A stretch of 64,000 bases of DNA from Tenacibaculum larymnensis. GTDB taxonomy: Bacteria; Bacteroidota; Bacteroidia; Flavobacteriales; Flavobacteriaceae. Made by a program: the position numbers and the translations under genes. The notes beneath the pieces are model-generated. The model did no database searches. It had not been told where the DNA came from and saw only the letters and a program-made list of their open reading frames with translations. Where the stretch lies: assembly GCF_028829235.1 (NCBI RefSeq), contig NZ_JAIWJY010000005.1:186001-250000 (forward strand), given 5' to 3'. Positions 1 to 7,259 of the stretch are shown here, in pieces (position 1 is the stretch's first letter; every line of letters starts with the position of its first letter).

Positions 1-1694
1 ATAAATTAGATGAAGAGCAGCATTTCTTTATATATCTAGATAATTCTTTAAGTACTAATGCTGTTGGAGAAAAGGGTAATTTACTACAAATTGCTACACA
101 AGAAATTATTGAAAATTCTACAGAGAAAACAAGTTATTCTTTACTTACAAACAATCATTTTTACGCTAATAAAACAGCTTCTGAACTAAAAGAAGAGTTG
201 TTAAAAACAACAAATACCGCAAAAAGTAGAGACCTTGCTGATGTTTTTCTAAAAATGACTAGCGAACATAAGTCTATAGCTTCTCCTACCAAAAACATTG
301 TAATTTCTGATTTTCAAAACATTAAAAAAGAGGAAGTTGACAATGTTCCTAAAAATACTTCTTTTGTGAAGTTAGTACCTGAACAAAAAAGTAACATTTC
401 TATTGATAGTGTTTTTGTTGACGATAATGGTGGGTCTAATTTTAACGTCCATATTGTTGTTAAAAATCAAGGAAATGCCAAAAATGATATTCCTATTGCT
501 ATATACAATAATGACAAATTGTTGAATAAACAAACCTTTAGTATTGAGAAAAACAAGACTACAGAGGTTACTTTTTCTGTTGTAAAAGCACCTGTGTTTT
601 TAGGTAAAGTAGCTATTAATTTTAACGACACCTACGGGTTTGATAATTCATTTTATTTCACCATTAATGCTAACGAAAAAATTAATGTACTAGCTATTGG
701 AGAATCAAACAACTTCTTACAACGAATTTATACTAAAGAGGAGTTTAACTTTACTTCTTCTTCGCTACTAAATGTAAATTATAATTTGATAGATAAGCAA
801 CATCTTATTGTCTTAAATGAGTTAGAAAATATTCCTGAAACACTTATAAATAGCTTAGCAAGTTATACAGCAAAGGGTGGAAATATAGTTGTAATTCCAA
901 GTAATAAAGTAACTCTTTCTTCTTATAACAACTTTTTTAATAAACTAAATACAGGAAAGTTATTTTCACTAAAAAGTGACAGTTTAAAGGTTACTTCGAT
1001 TAATTATAATCATCCTCTTTTAAAAAATGTTTTTGAAAAGAAGGTAGCCAACTTTCAATATCCATTTGTAAAAACCTCATTTAATACTGAGTTTAAAAAT
1101 GCTAGCAATATTGTTTCTTTTGAGAACAAACAAGGTTTTATTAAACAGATTAGTTTACCAAATGCTTCTATGTATTGGGTAGCTGCTCCTCTAAATAAAG
1201 ACAATAGTAATTTTACAAACTCTCCTTTAATTGTTCCTGTTTTTTATAACATAGGAAAACAGAGTTTACAACTTTCTGAATTGTATTATACAATAAACAA
1301 ACAAAATACTATTGATATTGATAAGCAACTAGGTAAAGATGAAGTTTTAAGTATTGTTAATAGTAAAGGTTCTTTTATTCCTTTACAGCAAACTTTTCAA
1401 AACAAAACACGTATCACAACCAAAGACCAGCCTTTAACTGCTGGGTTTTATCAAGTACAACAACAAAGTAATGTACTTAGAAATATTGCTTTTAATTACA
1501 ATAAAGATGAAAGTGTCTTAGACTTTTTAATATTTTCTGAAGCTAATGACATGACCATATCTACTTCAGTTAAAAACACCTTAGAAAATATTAATAATGA
1601 AAACAAAATTCAATGGCTTTGGAAATGGTTTTTGGGCTTAGCTATTGTATCTTTGCTTTTAGAAATTTTGATTTTAAAATTCTTTAAACCATGA
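1..1694 (+). CDS. BatA-like vWA-domain membrane protein, 3' part
   Basis: The gene is open at the left edge; the reading frame is continuous from base 3, giving the last 563 residues. Near the start of the visible part there is a hydrophobic strand followed by D-N-S-L-S, which fits the DxSxS metal-ion site of a von Willebrand A domain. The last about 20 residues form a hydrophobic transmembrane helix ending in a short basic tail. In Flavobacteriaceae a BatA-type protein (N-terminal BatA membrane domain, vWA, C-terminal helix) usually sits in front of a dihydroorotase-like gene, as here; the two genes overlap by 4 bp (ATGA). The N-terminal BatA region is outside the window, so the name rests on the vWA motif, the C-terminal anchor and the context. 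A TTG at 198 is an internal codon, not the start. Confidence 0.72.
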   Translation, partial: KLDEEQHFFIYLDNSLSTNAVGEKGNLLQIATQEIIENSTEKTSYSLLTNNHFYANKTASELKEELLKTTNTAKSRDLADVFLKMTSEHKSIASPTKNIVISDFQNIKKEEVDNVPKNTSFVKLVPEQKSNISIDSVFVDDNGGSNFNVHIVVKNQGNAKNDIPIAIYNNDKLLNKQTFSIEKNKTTEVTFSVVKAPVFLGKVAINFNDTYGFDNSFYFTINANEKINVLAIGESNNFLQRIYTKEEFNFTSSSLLNVNYNLIDKQHLIVLNELENIPETLINSLASYTAKGGNIVVIPSNKVTLSSYNNFFNKLNTGKLFSLKSDSLKVTSINYNHPLLKNVFEKKVANFQYPFVKTSFNTEFKNASNIVSFENKQGFIKQISLPNASMYWVAAPLNKDNSNFTNSPLIVPVFYNIGKQSLQLSELYYTINKQNTIDIDKQLGKDEVLSIVNSKGSFIPLQQTFQNKTRITTKDQPLTAGFYQVQQQSNVLRNIAFNYNKDESVLDFLIFSEANDMTISTSVKNTLENINNENKIQWLWKWFLGLAIVSLLLEILILKFFKP

Positions 1695-2950
1695 CAACGC
1701 TGCTTAAATCGGCAACAATAATAGATGCTTCTAGTCCTTACCACCAACAAACTAAAGATATTTTAATTACTGACGGTATTATTACCAAAATTGACAACAA
1801 CATTACTAGTGAAGAAAACTATACTGTTGTAGCGCTTGATAACCTTCACGTATCTCCGGGTTGGTTTGATACAAGTGTTTCTTTTGGTGAACCTGGTTAT
1901 GAAGAGCGAGAAACCTTGCAACATGGTGTACAAGTAGCGGCTAAAAGTGGGTTTACACATGTAGCTATTAATCCAAATACACACCCTATAGTTGATAATA
2001 AATCGGCTATTGAGTTTTTAATTAATAAAGTAAACGGAGCTGCAACTAGTATTCATCCTATTGGAGCTTTAACACAGCAAAGTAAAGGAGTTGAAATGTC
2101 TGAAATGTTCGACATGCAACAATCGGGTGCTATTGCTTTTGGTGATTATAACAAACCTGTTAGCAATGATAATTTGTTAAAGATAGCTTTGTTGTATGCT
2201 CAAAACTTTGACGGATTGGTACTAAGCTTCCCTAAAAACAACTTAATAGCAGGTGAAGGTGTTGCTAATGAAGGTAAAAATAGTACTCTTTTAGGGTTGA
2301 AAGGAATTCCTGCTCTTGCAGAAGAAATTCAAATTTCTCGCGATTTATTTTTATTAGAATATACAGGAGGAAAATTACACATTCCTACTATCTCAACAGC
2401 TAAATCTGTTCAACTTATTAAAGAAGCGAAAGAAAAAGGCTTAGATGTAACGTGTAGTGTCGCTGTACACAATTTAATATTAACAGATGATGAACTACAT
2501 GGCTTTGAAGCTAATAAAAAGGTAAATCCTCCTCTACGTACAAAAGAAGATAGAAAAGCTTTAGTACAAGGTTTAAAAGAAGGAGTTATTGATATAATTA
2601 CTTCAGACCATAATCCTATTGACATTGAACATAAAAAAGTAGAGTTTTCTACCGCTAAAGACGGAACTATAGGTTTAGAAAGTGCTTTTGGTGCTTTAAA
2701 TACAGTATTAGATTTAGAAACTATTATTAATTGCTTAACAAGCAACCCGAGAAAGCGTTTTAATGTTGAATTGGCTTCCATAAAAGAAGATGAAAAAGCT
2801 AGTTTGTCTATTTTTAATCCTGATGGAGCGTATACTTTCTCTAAGGAAAATATTGTTTCTACCTCGAAAAACAGTATCTTTCTAGGGAAAAAGCTAGAAG
2901 GAAAAGTTTATGGTATTTACAATAATAGTCAACTAATTTTAAACTCATAA
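1691..2950 (+). CDS. dihydroorotase-like amidohydrolase, probably non-catalytic
   Basis: This 419-aa protein has the full length and fold signature of class I dihydroorotase/allantoinase: an N-terminal beta sandwich, the 'GWFD...GEPGYEERET' strand, a 'TSDHNP' segment and a C-terminal 'GLESAFGAL' stretch. The hallmark metal-binding D-x-H-x-H is D60-T-S62-V-S64, so both histidines are serines. The segment that normally contains the 'HxxH' ligand reads 'LHIPTIST', also without the second histidine. Aspartate of 'SDH' is kept. By family knowledge such proteins (PyrC' type) are usually inactive and act structurally or have another role. It overlaps the upstream vWA gene by 4 bp and is followed after 4 bp by a small membrane protein, so the three are probably one transcript. 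A catalytic pyrC is expected elsewhere in the genome. Confidence 0.85.
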   Translation: MTTLLKSATIIDASSPYHQQTKDILITDGIITKIDNNITSEENYTVVALDNLHVSPGWFDTSVSFGEPGYEERETLQHGVQVAAKSGFTHVAINPNTHPIVDNKSAIEFLINKVNGAATSIHPIGALTQQSKGVEMSEMFDMQQSGAIAFGDYNKPVSNDNLLKIALLYAQNFDGLVLSFPKNNLIAGEGVANEGKNSTLLGLKGIPALAEEIQISRDLFLLEYTGGKLHIPTISTAKSVQLIKEAKEKGLDVTCSVAVHNLILTDDELHGFEANKKVNPPLRTKEDRKALVQGLKEGVIDIITSDHNPIDIEHKKVEFSTAKDGTIGLESAFGALNTVLDLETIINCLTSNPRKRFNVELASIKEDEKASLSIFNPDGAYTFSKENIVSTSKNSIFLGKKLEGKVYGIYNNSQLILNS

Positions 2951-2954
2951 AATC

Positions 2955-3281
2955 ATGGAAAACTTAACAGTAAACGAAGGAAAAACCGAAGCAATCATTA
3001 GTCATTTTACAGTTATAGGCCTTATTATTGCCTTTGTTTTAAACATGAACAAAAAGAATGCTTTTGCTAGTTTTTACATTAGGCAAATGCTTGGTTTAAA
3101 TGTTCTTCAGCTTTTAAACGGCTGGGTTGTTTATAAATATTTAGGTAGTAATGCTGGTTGGATTGTTGGCGTGCTACTATTTGTACTTTGGTTAATTAGC
3201 CTTTTAGCTGTTTTAAAAGGAGAAAAAAAGCTTGTACCAGTTGTTGGAGAGCAATTTCAAAACCTATTTAAAGGAATTTAA
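2955..3281 (+). CDS. small multipass membrane protein, DUF4870-like
   Basis: The product has 108 aa with three hydrophobic segments, roughly residues 15-31, 44-60 and 66-88, and a short basic loop 'NMNKKN' after the first. The pattern and size resemble DUF4870-type proteins of the inner membrane, whose function is not known. It starts 4 bp after the dihydroorotase-like gene and ends 3 bp before the esterase gene, so it sits in the middle of a tightly packed run. No catalytic motif is visible. Family assignment is from the hydrophobic pattern only. Confidence 0.6.
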   Translation: MENLTVNEGKTEAIISHFTVIGLIIAFVLNMNKKNAFASFYIRQMLGLNVLQLLNGWVVYKYLGSNAGWIVGVLLFVLWLISLLAVLKGEKKLVPVVGEQFQNLFKGI

Positions 3282-3284
3282 TAT

Positions 3285-3923
3285 ATGAGTTTACAATATA
3301 TTGTAAGAGAACCTAAAACCTCAAATGCTAACCCTCCATTATTAATTTTATTACACGGATATGGTAGCAACGAACAAGATTTATTTTCATTTGCTGAAGA
3401 ATTACCAGACGATTTATTAATTATAAGTGCCAGAGCTCCTCATGATATGGGGTATGGTGGCTATGCATGGTATGCTATAAATTTTGATTCAGTTAACGGT
3501 AAGTTTTCTGATTTAAAACAAGCAGCTGAATCAGTTGATAAGATTGCTTCTTTTATAGATGAAATTAAAGAAAAGTACAATACAAACCCTGATAAAACAT
3601 TTTTATTAGGATTTAGCCAAGGAGCTATTTTAAGTTATGCGTTAAGTTTTAAGTACCCTAACAAGGTAAAGCACGTAGTAGCTTTAAGCGGTTATATTAA
3701 TGAAGAATTGTTACCAGCCGAAATAGACAACTCAATTGCTACAGATTATTATATCTCTCACGGAACTGTAGATCAAGTTCTTCCTATAGATTGGGCACGT
3801 AAAGCTCCTATTATACTGAAAGACTTTAAGTTGGATAACGAATATTCAGAATACCCTGTTGGACATGGTGTAGCTCCTCAAAACTTTTATAGCTTTAAAA
3901 GTTGGATTGAGAAAAGACTATAA
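3285..3923 (+). CDS. alpha/beta-hydrolase carboxylesterase/phospholipase family
   Basis: A 212-aa serine hydrolase of the carboxylesterase/lysophospholipase family. The oxyanion strand 'LLHGYGSNEQDL', the nucleophile elbow G-F-S-Q-G, an aspartate in 'ISHGTVDQVLP' and a histidine in 'YPVGHGV' make a complete Ser-Asp-His triad. Length is normal for the family and there is no signal peptide, so it is cytosolic. It likely hydrolyses short acyl esters or lysolipids; the substrate cannot be read from the sequence. It is the last gene of the run that begins upstream of the window, and the next gene has its own promoter. Confidence 0.85.
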   Translation: MSLQYIVREPKTSNANPPLLILLHGYGSNEQDLFSFAEELPDDLLIISARAPHDMGYGGYAWYAINFDSVNGKFSDLKQAAESVDKIASFIDEIKEKYNTNPDKTFLLGFSQGAILSYALSFKYPNKVKHVVALSGYINEELLPAEIDNSIATDYYISHGTVDQVLPIDWARKAPIILKDFKLDNEYSEYPVGHGVAPQNFYSFKSWIEKRL

Positions 3924-3953
3924 ACTTTAACAGTTAAATTGAGTAAAATTAAA

Positions 3954-3961
3954 TATTTTTG
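3954..3961 (+). promoter_or_regulatory. Bacteroidota -7 box upstream of the sterol-desaturase gene
   Basis: TATTTTTG matches TAnnTTTG exactly and lies 16 bp before the start codon at 3978. No clean -33 TTG at the ideal distance; a TTG at 3939-3941 is too close. Confidence 0.5.
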
Positions 3962-3977
3962 CAACTAAAAAAATAGC

Positions 3978-4949
3978 ATGAGCAACATATTTAATCAAGA
4001 TATATTATACTACTGGAGTGCTCCGTTTTTCATTTCTGTAATCTTACTCGAAATGTTCTTTAGCTATCGAGCTAAAGCCAAAAACTACGAATTTAAAGAT
4101 ACAGCTACTAATGTTTACTTTGCCCTAGTAAATTTTAGCCTAGACTTGTTAATGAAGGTTACTTCATTTGCTATTATGGGCTTTTGTTATCAATACAGAA
4201 TTATTGATTGGGAAGGTAATATGTCGTGGGCATATTGGTTATTGGCTTTTATAGGTCAAGACTTTTTGTACTACATTCACCATTATGTAGATCATCATTC
4301 AAGATTTTTCTGGGCTGTACACGTAACACATCACAACTCTGAATTTTACAATATTTCAACTGGTTTTAGATCTCCAGTTTTACAGCCTTTATTTAGGTAT
4401 ATGTTCTTTTTACCCTTAGCTTTTCTAGGTGTTATGCCATTGCACATTATGTTTGCATACGCCATGAATCAAAACTACGGAACTTTATGCCATACTAACT
4501 TTATTAAAAGTAAATTAGGTTGGTGGGGATATATTTTTGTTACTCCATCTCACCATAGAGTTCACCATGCTTCTAACACTAAGTATTTAGATAAAAATAT
4601 GGGAATGGTGTTGATTATTTGGGATCGTATTTTTGGAACTTTTCAAGCTGAAGAAGATGAAACTGAATACGAAAAATTACGTTATGGTTTAACTAAGCCT
4701 TTAGAAGATAAAGGACCTATTAATATTATTTTTCACGAATGGAAAGAAATTTTCAAAGACTTTTTTAACCGAAAAAAGGATTTACCATTAACAACACGTT
4801 TAAAATATGTGTTTATGCCTCCAGGGTGGAGTCATGATGGTAGTACTAAAACAAGTAGAGAATTACAAAAAGAACTTGCTACCACTACAGAAGTAATAAC
4901 AACTCCTAAAGAATTAAGAGTAAGTCCACAAAAAATAAAAGTCGAGTAA
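3978..4949 (+). CDS. sterol desaturase / fatty acid hydroxylase family protein
   Basis: A 323-aa integral membrane di-iron enzyme. Hydrophobic helices occupy about residues 12-30, 40-70, 85-100 and 140-165. The histidine boxes are visible: 'HHYVDHHS', 'HVTHHNSEFYN' and 'SHHRVHHASN', the typical HxxxH/HxxHH set of the fatty-acid-hydroxylase superfamily. The C-terminal 60 residues are hydrophilic and lysine-rich, a tail common in marine flavobacteria. The reaction is O2-dependent hydroxylation or desaturation of a lipid; the actual substrate is unknown. It is a single-gene unit with its own -7 box and a terminator that includes the stop codon. Confidence 0.88.
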   Translation: MSNIFNQDILYYWSAPFFISVILLEMFFSYRAKAKNYEFKDTATNVYFALVNFSLDLLMKVTSFAIMGFCYQYRIIDWEGNMSWAYWLLAFIGQDFLYYIHHYVDHHSRFFWAVHVTHHNSEFYNISTGFRSPVLQPLFRYMFFLPLAFLGVMPLHIMFAYAMNQNYGTLCHTNFIKSKLGWWGYIFVTPSHHRVHHASNTKYLDKNMGMVLIIWDRIFGTFQAEEDETEYEKLRYGLTKPLEDKGPINIIFHEWKEIFKDFFNRKKDLPLTTRLKYVFMPPGWSHDGSTKTSRELQKELATTTEVITTPKELRVSPQKIKVE

Positions 4950-4964
4950 ATACTCGACTTTTTT
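4937..4964. terminator. bidirectional terminator between convergent genes
   Basis: A perfect 12-bp stem (AAAAGTCGAGTA / TACTCGACTTTT) with a 2-base loop is followed by a T run. It contains the stop codon of the desaturase gene and, read on the other strand, follows the bcp gene. Confidence 0.85.
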
Positions 4965-4982
4965 CTTTTATTAGATGTACTA

Positions 4983-5435
4983 TTACTTTAATATCTGATT
5001 TGCGTGTTCTTTTGTTTTTACTTTCGTAATAACATCTTCAATTACTCCATTTTCATCAATTACAAAAGTAGTACGATGAATTCCATCATACTCTCTTCCC
5101 ATAAACTTTTTAGGTCCCCAAACACCAAAAGCATTGATTACATCTTTACTTTCATCTGCTAACAAAGGAAAAGGTAATTCATTTTTATTAATAAAGTTTT
5201 GTTGACGTCTTGCTGAATCTGCACTCACCCCCAAAACATCATACCCTTTTGCTAAAAAAGTTTTGTAATTATCTCGTAAGTCACAAGCTTCTGCTGTACA
5301 ACCAGGCGTACTTGCTTTTGGATAAAAGAATAATACTAGTTTTTTCCCTGCATAATCAGAAAGCTTTACTGCATTTCCTTTTTCGTCTACCGATTCAAAA
5401 TTTGGTGCCTTATCTCCTATTTTTAGTGTTGTCAT
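4983..5435 (-). CDS. bcp: thioredoxin-dependent peroxiredoxin Bcp/PrxQ
   Basis: A 150-aa peroxiredoxin of the Bcp/PrxQ group. It shows 'LFFYPKASTPGCTAEACDLRD', in which the first cysteine is the peroxidatic one and the second, five residues on, is the resolving cysteine of many PrxQ proteins. The preceding Thr/Pro and the arginine near 'RTTFVID' complete the active site. It reduces hydrogen peroxide and organic peroxides in the cytosol using thioredoxin. The frame stays open 32 codons upstream, but the start MTTLKIGDKAPNF at 5435 fits the family, and -7 boxes lie between this start and the longer one. It is divergent from nth. Confidence 0.93.
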   Translation of the reverse strand: MTTLKIGDKAPNFESVDEKGNAVKLSDYAGKKLVLFFYPKASTPGCTAEACDLRDNYKTFLAKGYDVLGVSADSARRQQNFINKNELPFPLLADESKDVINAFGVWGPKKFMGREYDGIHRTTFVIDENGVIEDVITKVKTKEHANQILK

Positions 5436-5447
5436 ATTATTTTGCTT

Positions 5448-5469
5448 CAAAGTTATAAAGTCAAAGTTA
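5448..5469 (-). promoter_or_regulatory. two candidate -7 boxes for bcp
   Basis: On the minus strand TAACTTTG occurs at 5448-5455 and again at 5462-5469, both exact TAnnTTTG matches just upstream of the chosen bcp start. No convincing -33 element is seen. Confidence 0.4.
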
Positions 5470-5513
5470 CAAAGTTGATTTTGATTATCCATAAAACATA
5501 CGAAGCTTCTTTG

Positions 5514-5521
5514 TACCTTTG
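5514..5521 (+). promoter_or_regulatory. -7 box of nth
   Basis: TACCTTTG matches TAnnTTTG and ends 23 bp before the nth start codon. Confidence 0.5.
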
Positions 5522-5544
5522 ATTTTTTCAAATTTTATAAAGCA

Positions 5545-6201
5545 ATGACGAAAGCAGAAAAAGTTCAATTTGTTATAGATACTTTAGAAGAGTTATATCC
5601 TGAAACTCCAATTCCTTTAGACCATAAAGATCCTTACACATTATTAATTGCTGTATTAATGTCTGCTCAAAGTACTGATGCTCGTGTAAATACCATTACA
5701 CCATTATTATTTGAAAAAGCTGATAATCCGTATGATATGGTAAAGCTTACTGTTGATGAAATTAGAGAGATTATCAAACCTGTTGGTTTATCACCAATGA
5801 AATCAAAAGGAATTCACGGTTTATCTAAAATCTTAATTGAAAAGCATAATGGTGAAGTTCCTGTTGATATGGAAGCCTTGGAGGAATTACCTGCGGTGGG
5901 GCATAAAACTGCTAGTGTGGTAATGTCTCAAGCCTTTAACATTCCTGCTTTTCCTGTAGACACACATATTCATAGGTTGATGTTTCGTTGGAATTTATCT
6001 AATGGCAAAAGTGTTGCTCAAACAGAAAAAGATGCAAAACGCCTATTTCCAAAAGAATTATGGAATAAACTTCACTTACAAATTATTTATTACGGACGAG
6101 AATACTCTCCTGCTCGTGGTTGGAAGTTAGAAAATGATATTATTACCAAAACGGTTGGAAGAAAATCGGTAATAGACGATTATAATAAAAAGAAAGCATA
6201 A
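5545..6201 (+). CDS. nth: endonuclease III-type DNA glycosylase/AP lyase lacking the Fe-S cluster
   Basis: A 218-aa HhH-GPD glycosylase that removes oxidised pyrimidines and cleaves abasic sites in base excision repair. The helix-hairpin-helix 'LPAVGHKTA' (115-123) carries catalytic Lys121, and 'FPVDTHI' carries catalytic Asp139. Canonical Nth ends with a C-x6-C-x2-C-x5-C iron-sulfur loop. Here that stretch is 'YGREYSPARGWKLENDIITKTVGRK', shown by its key positions: tyrosine, arginine and tryptophan occupy the loop and there is no cysteine in it. Cluster-less Nth is, as far as I know, usual in this phylum. Single-gene unit with its own promoter and terminator. Confidence 0.93.
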   Translation: MTKAEKVQFVIDTLEELYPETPIPLDHKDPYTLLIAVLMSAQSTDARVNTITPLLFEKADNPYDMVKLTVDEIREIIKPVGLSPMKSKGIHGLSKILIEKHNGEVPVDMEALEELPAVGHKTASVVMSQAFNIPAFPVDTHIHRLMFRWNLSNGKSVAQTEKDAKRLFPKELWNKLHLQIIYYGREYSPARGWKLENDIITKTVGRKSVIDDYNKKKA

Positions 6202-6232
6202 AAAAAGCCCCAACCTTTGTTGAAGCTTTTTC
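6201..6232. terminator. bidirectional terminator between nth and the 47-aa gene
   Basis: AAAAAGC...GCTTTTT with an inner CAAC/GTTG stem; A and T runs on both sides allow use by both converging transcripts. Confidence 0.65.
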
Positions 6233-6237
6233 CACTC

Positions 6238-6381
6238 TTAATTCAAATTCAATTCAATGAGATAGTTTGATTTCGTTTTAACTACTGTTAGCGATTTAGA
6301 AAAATTAATCAAATATTGAATTGTTTCTTGTTTAGGTTTCATTTTAAAGTCAGGAGACTTCTTTGAGTAAATTTGCATCAT
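6238..6381 (-). CDS. 47-aa conserved-looking small protein after the sigma-factor gene
   Basis: An ORF of 47 codons starts at ATG 6381 (a second ATG follows directly) and ends with TAA at 6238. The peptide begins MMQIYSKKSPDFKMKPKQET and ends YLIELNLN. It is basic in the first half, with a predicted helix 'ETIQYLINFSKSL', and has no membrane segment or cysteine. It lies 62 bp downstream of the sigma-factor gene on the same strand and before a terminator, so it is probably in the same transcript. I recall similar short ORFs after this sigma gene in other flavobacteria, but cannot verify it here. Function unknown. Confidence 0.6.
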   Translation of the reverse strand: MMQIYSKKSPDFKMKPKQETIQYLINFSKSLTVVKTKSNYLIELNLN

Positions 6382-6443
6382 ATATAATTCCCTTATTATT
6401 ACTTATAATCAATGATTTAACGATGCATTTTTTCAAATATTGT

Positions 6444-7025
6444 TTAACTGACCAAAATAATTTTATTTTTTTCAATTATTTTTCTCAAATTAATTAAAGC
6501 GTAGCGCATTCTACCCAATGCTGTGTTGATACTAACACCTGTATTTTCTGATATTTCATTAAAACTCATATCGTTATAAATACGCATTTTTAAAACTTCT
6601 TTTTGTTCTTCTGGTAGCTCTTCAACTAACTCTTTAACATCATTTAAAATTTGTTCTTTTATTATTTTACTTTCTGCATTTAAAGTTCCATCACTTAATA
6701 CTGAAAAAATATCAAACTCTTCTGTATTATTAAATGTAGGCATGCGATTATTCTTTCTAAAGAAGTCAATAATTAAATTATGAGCAATACGCATAACCCA
6801 AGGCAAAAACTTACCTTCTTCGTTATAATTTCCTTTTTTTAGCGTTCTTATTACCTTTATAAAGGTGTCTTGAAAAATGTCTTCTGTAGTATCTCTATTC
6901 TGTACTTTACTGTAAATAAAGCTATAAAGACGTTGTTGGTGGCGCTTAATCAATAATTCTATGGCATATTCATTACCATTAATGTAGTTTTTTACTAAAA
7001 CACTGTCATCTACTATGTTTTGCAT
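6444..7025 (-). CDS. ECF-type RNA polymerase sigma factor
   Basis: A 193-aa sigma-70 family protein. Region 2 is seen in 'LIKRHQQRLYSFIYSKVQNRDTTEDIFQDTF' style residues 25-58, followed by 'FLPWVMRIAHNLIIDFFRK' (key residues W, H, D). Region 4 is the helix-turn-helix 'MSFNEISENTGVSINTALGRMRYAL' around 150-175. There is no anti-sigma gene beside it. The same sigma factor divergent from uvrA is a recurrent flavobacterial arrangement. It directs RNA polymerase to a promoter class that cannot be inferred here. The 230-bp region between it and uvrA shows no exact TAnnTTTG box for either gene. Confidence 0.9.
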   Translation of the reverse strand: MQNIVDDSVLVKNYINGNEYAIELLIKRHQQRLYSFIYSKVQNRDTTEDIFQDTFIKVIRTLKKGNYNEEGKFLPWVMRIAHNLIIDFFRKNNRMPTFNNTEEFDIFSVLSDGTLNAESKIIKEQILNDVKELVEELPEEQKEVLKMRIYNDMSFNEISENTGVSINTALGRMRYALINLRKIIEKNKIILVS

Positions 7026-7259
7026 AATAATTACTTTTTTAAAAGAGCAACTAGCTAGTTCTCTTTTGGTTAGGGGATATTAAGTTATAAAAGTAATTAT
7101 CTTGCTATAGGCTATTATTTATTGATTAATAACGAGTTACAAATATTAAATTTTTTATTAATAAATACAAAAAAAACTAAAAAAAAAGAGAAAAACACTA
7201 TAGTTTATTCATAAAAACCACTTGAAATTGGTATTTTTATCGCTTATTTTTTTGAGTAT

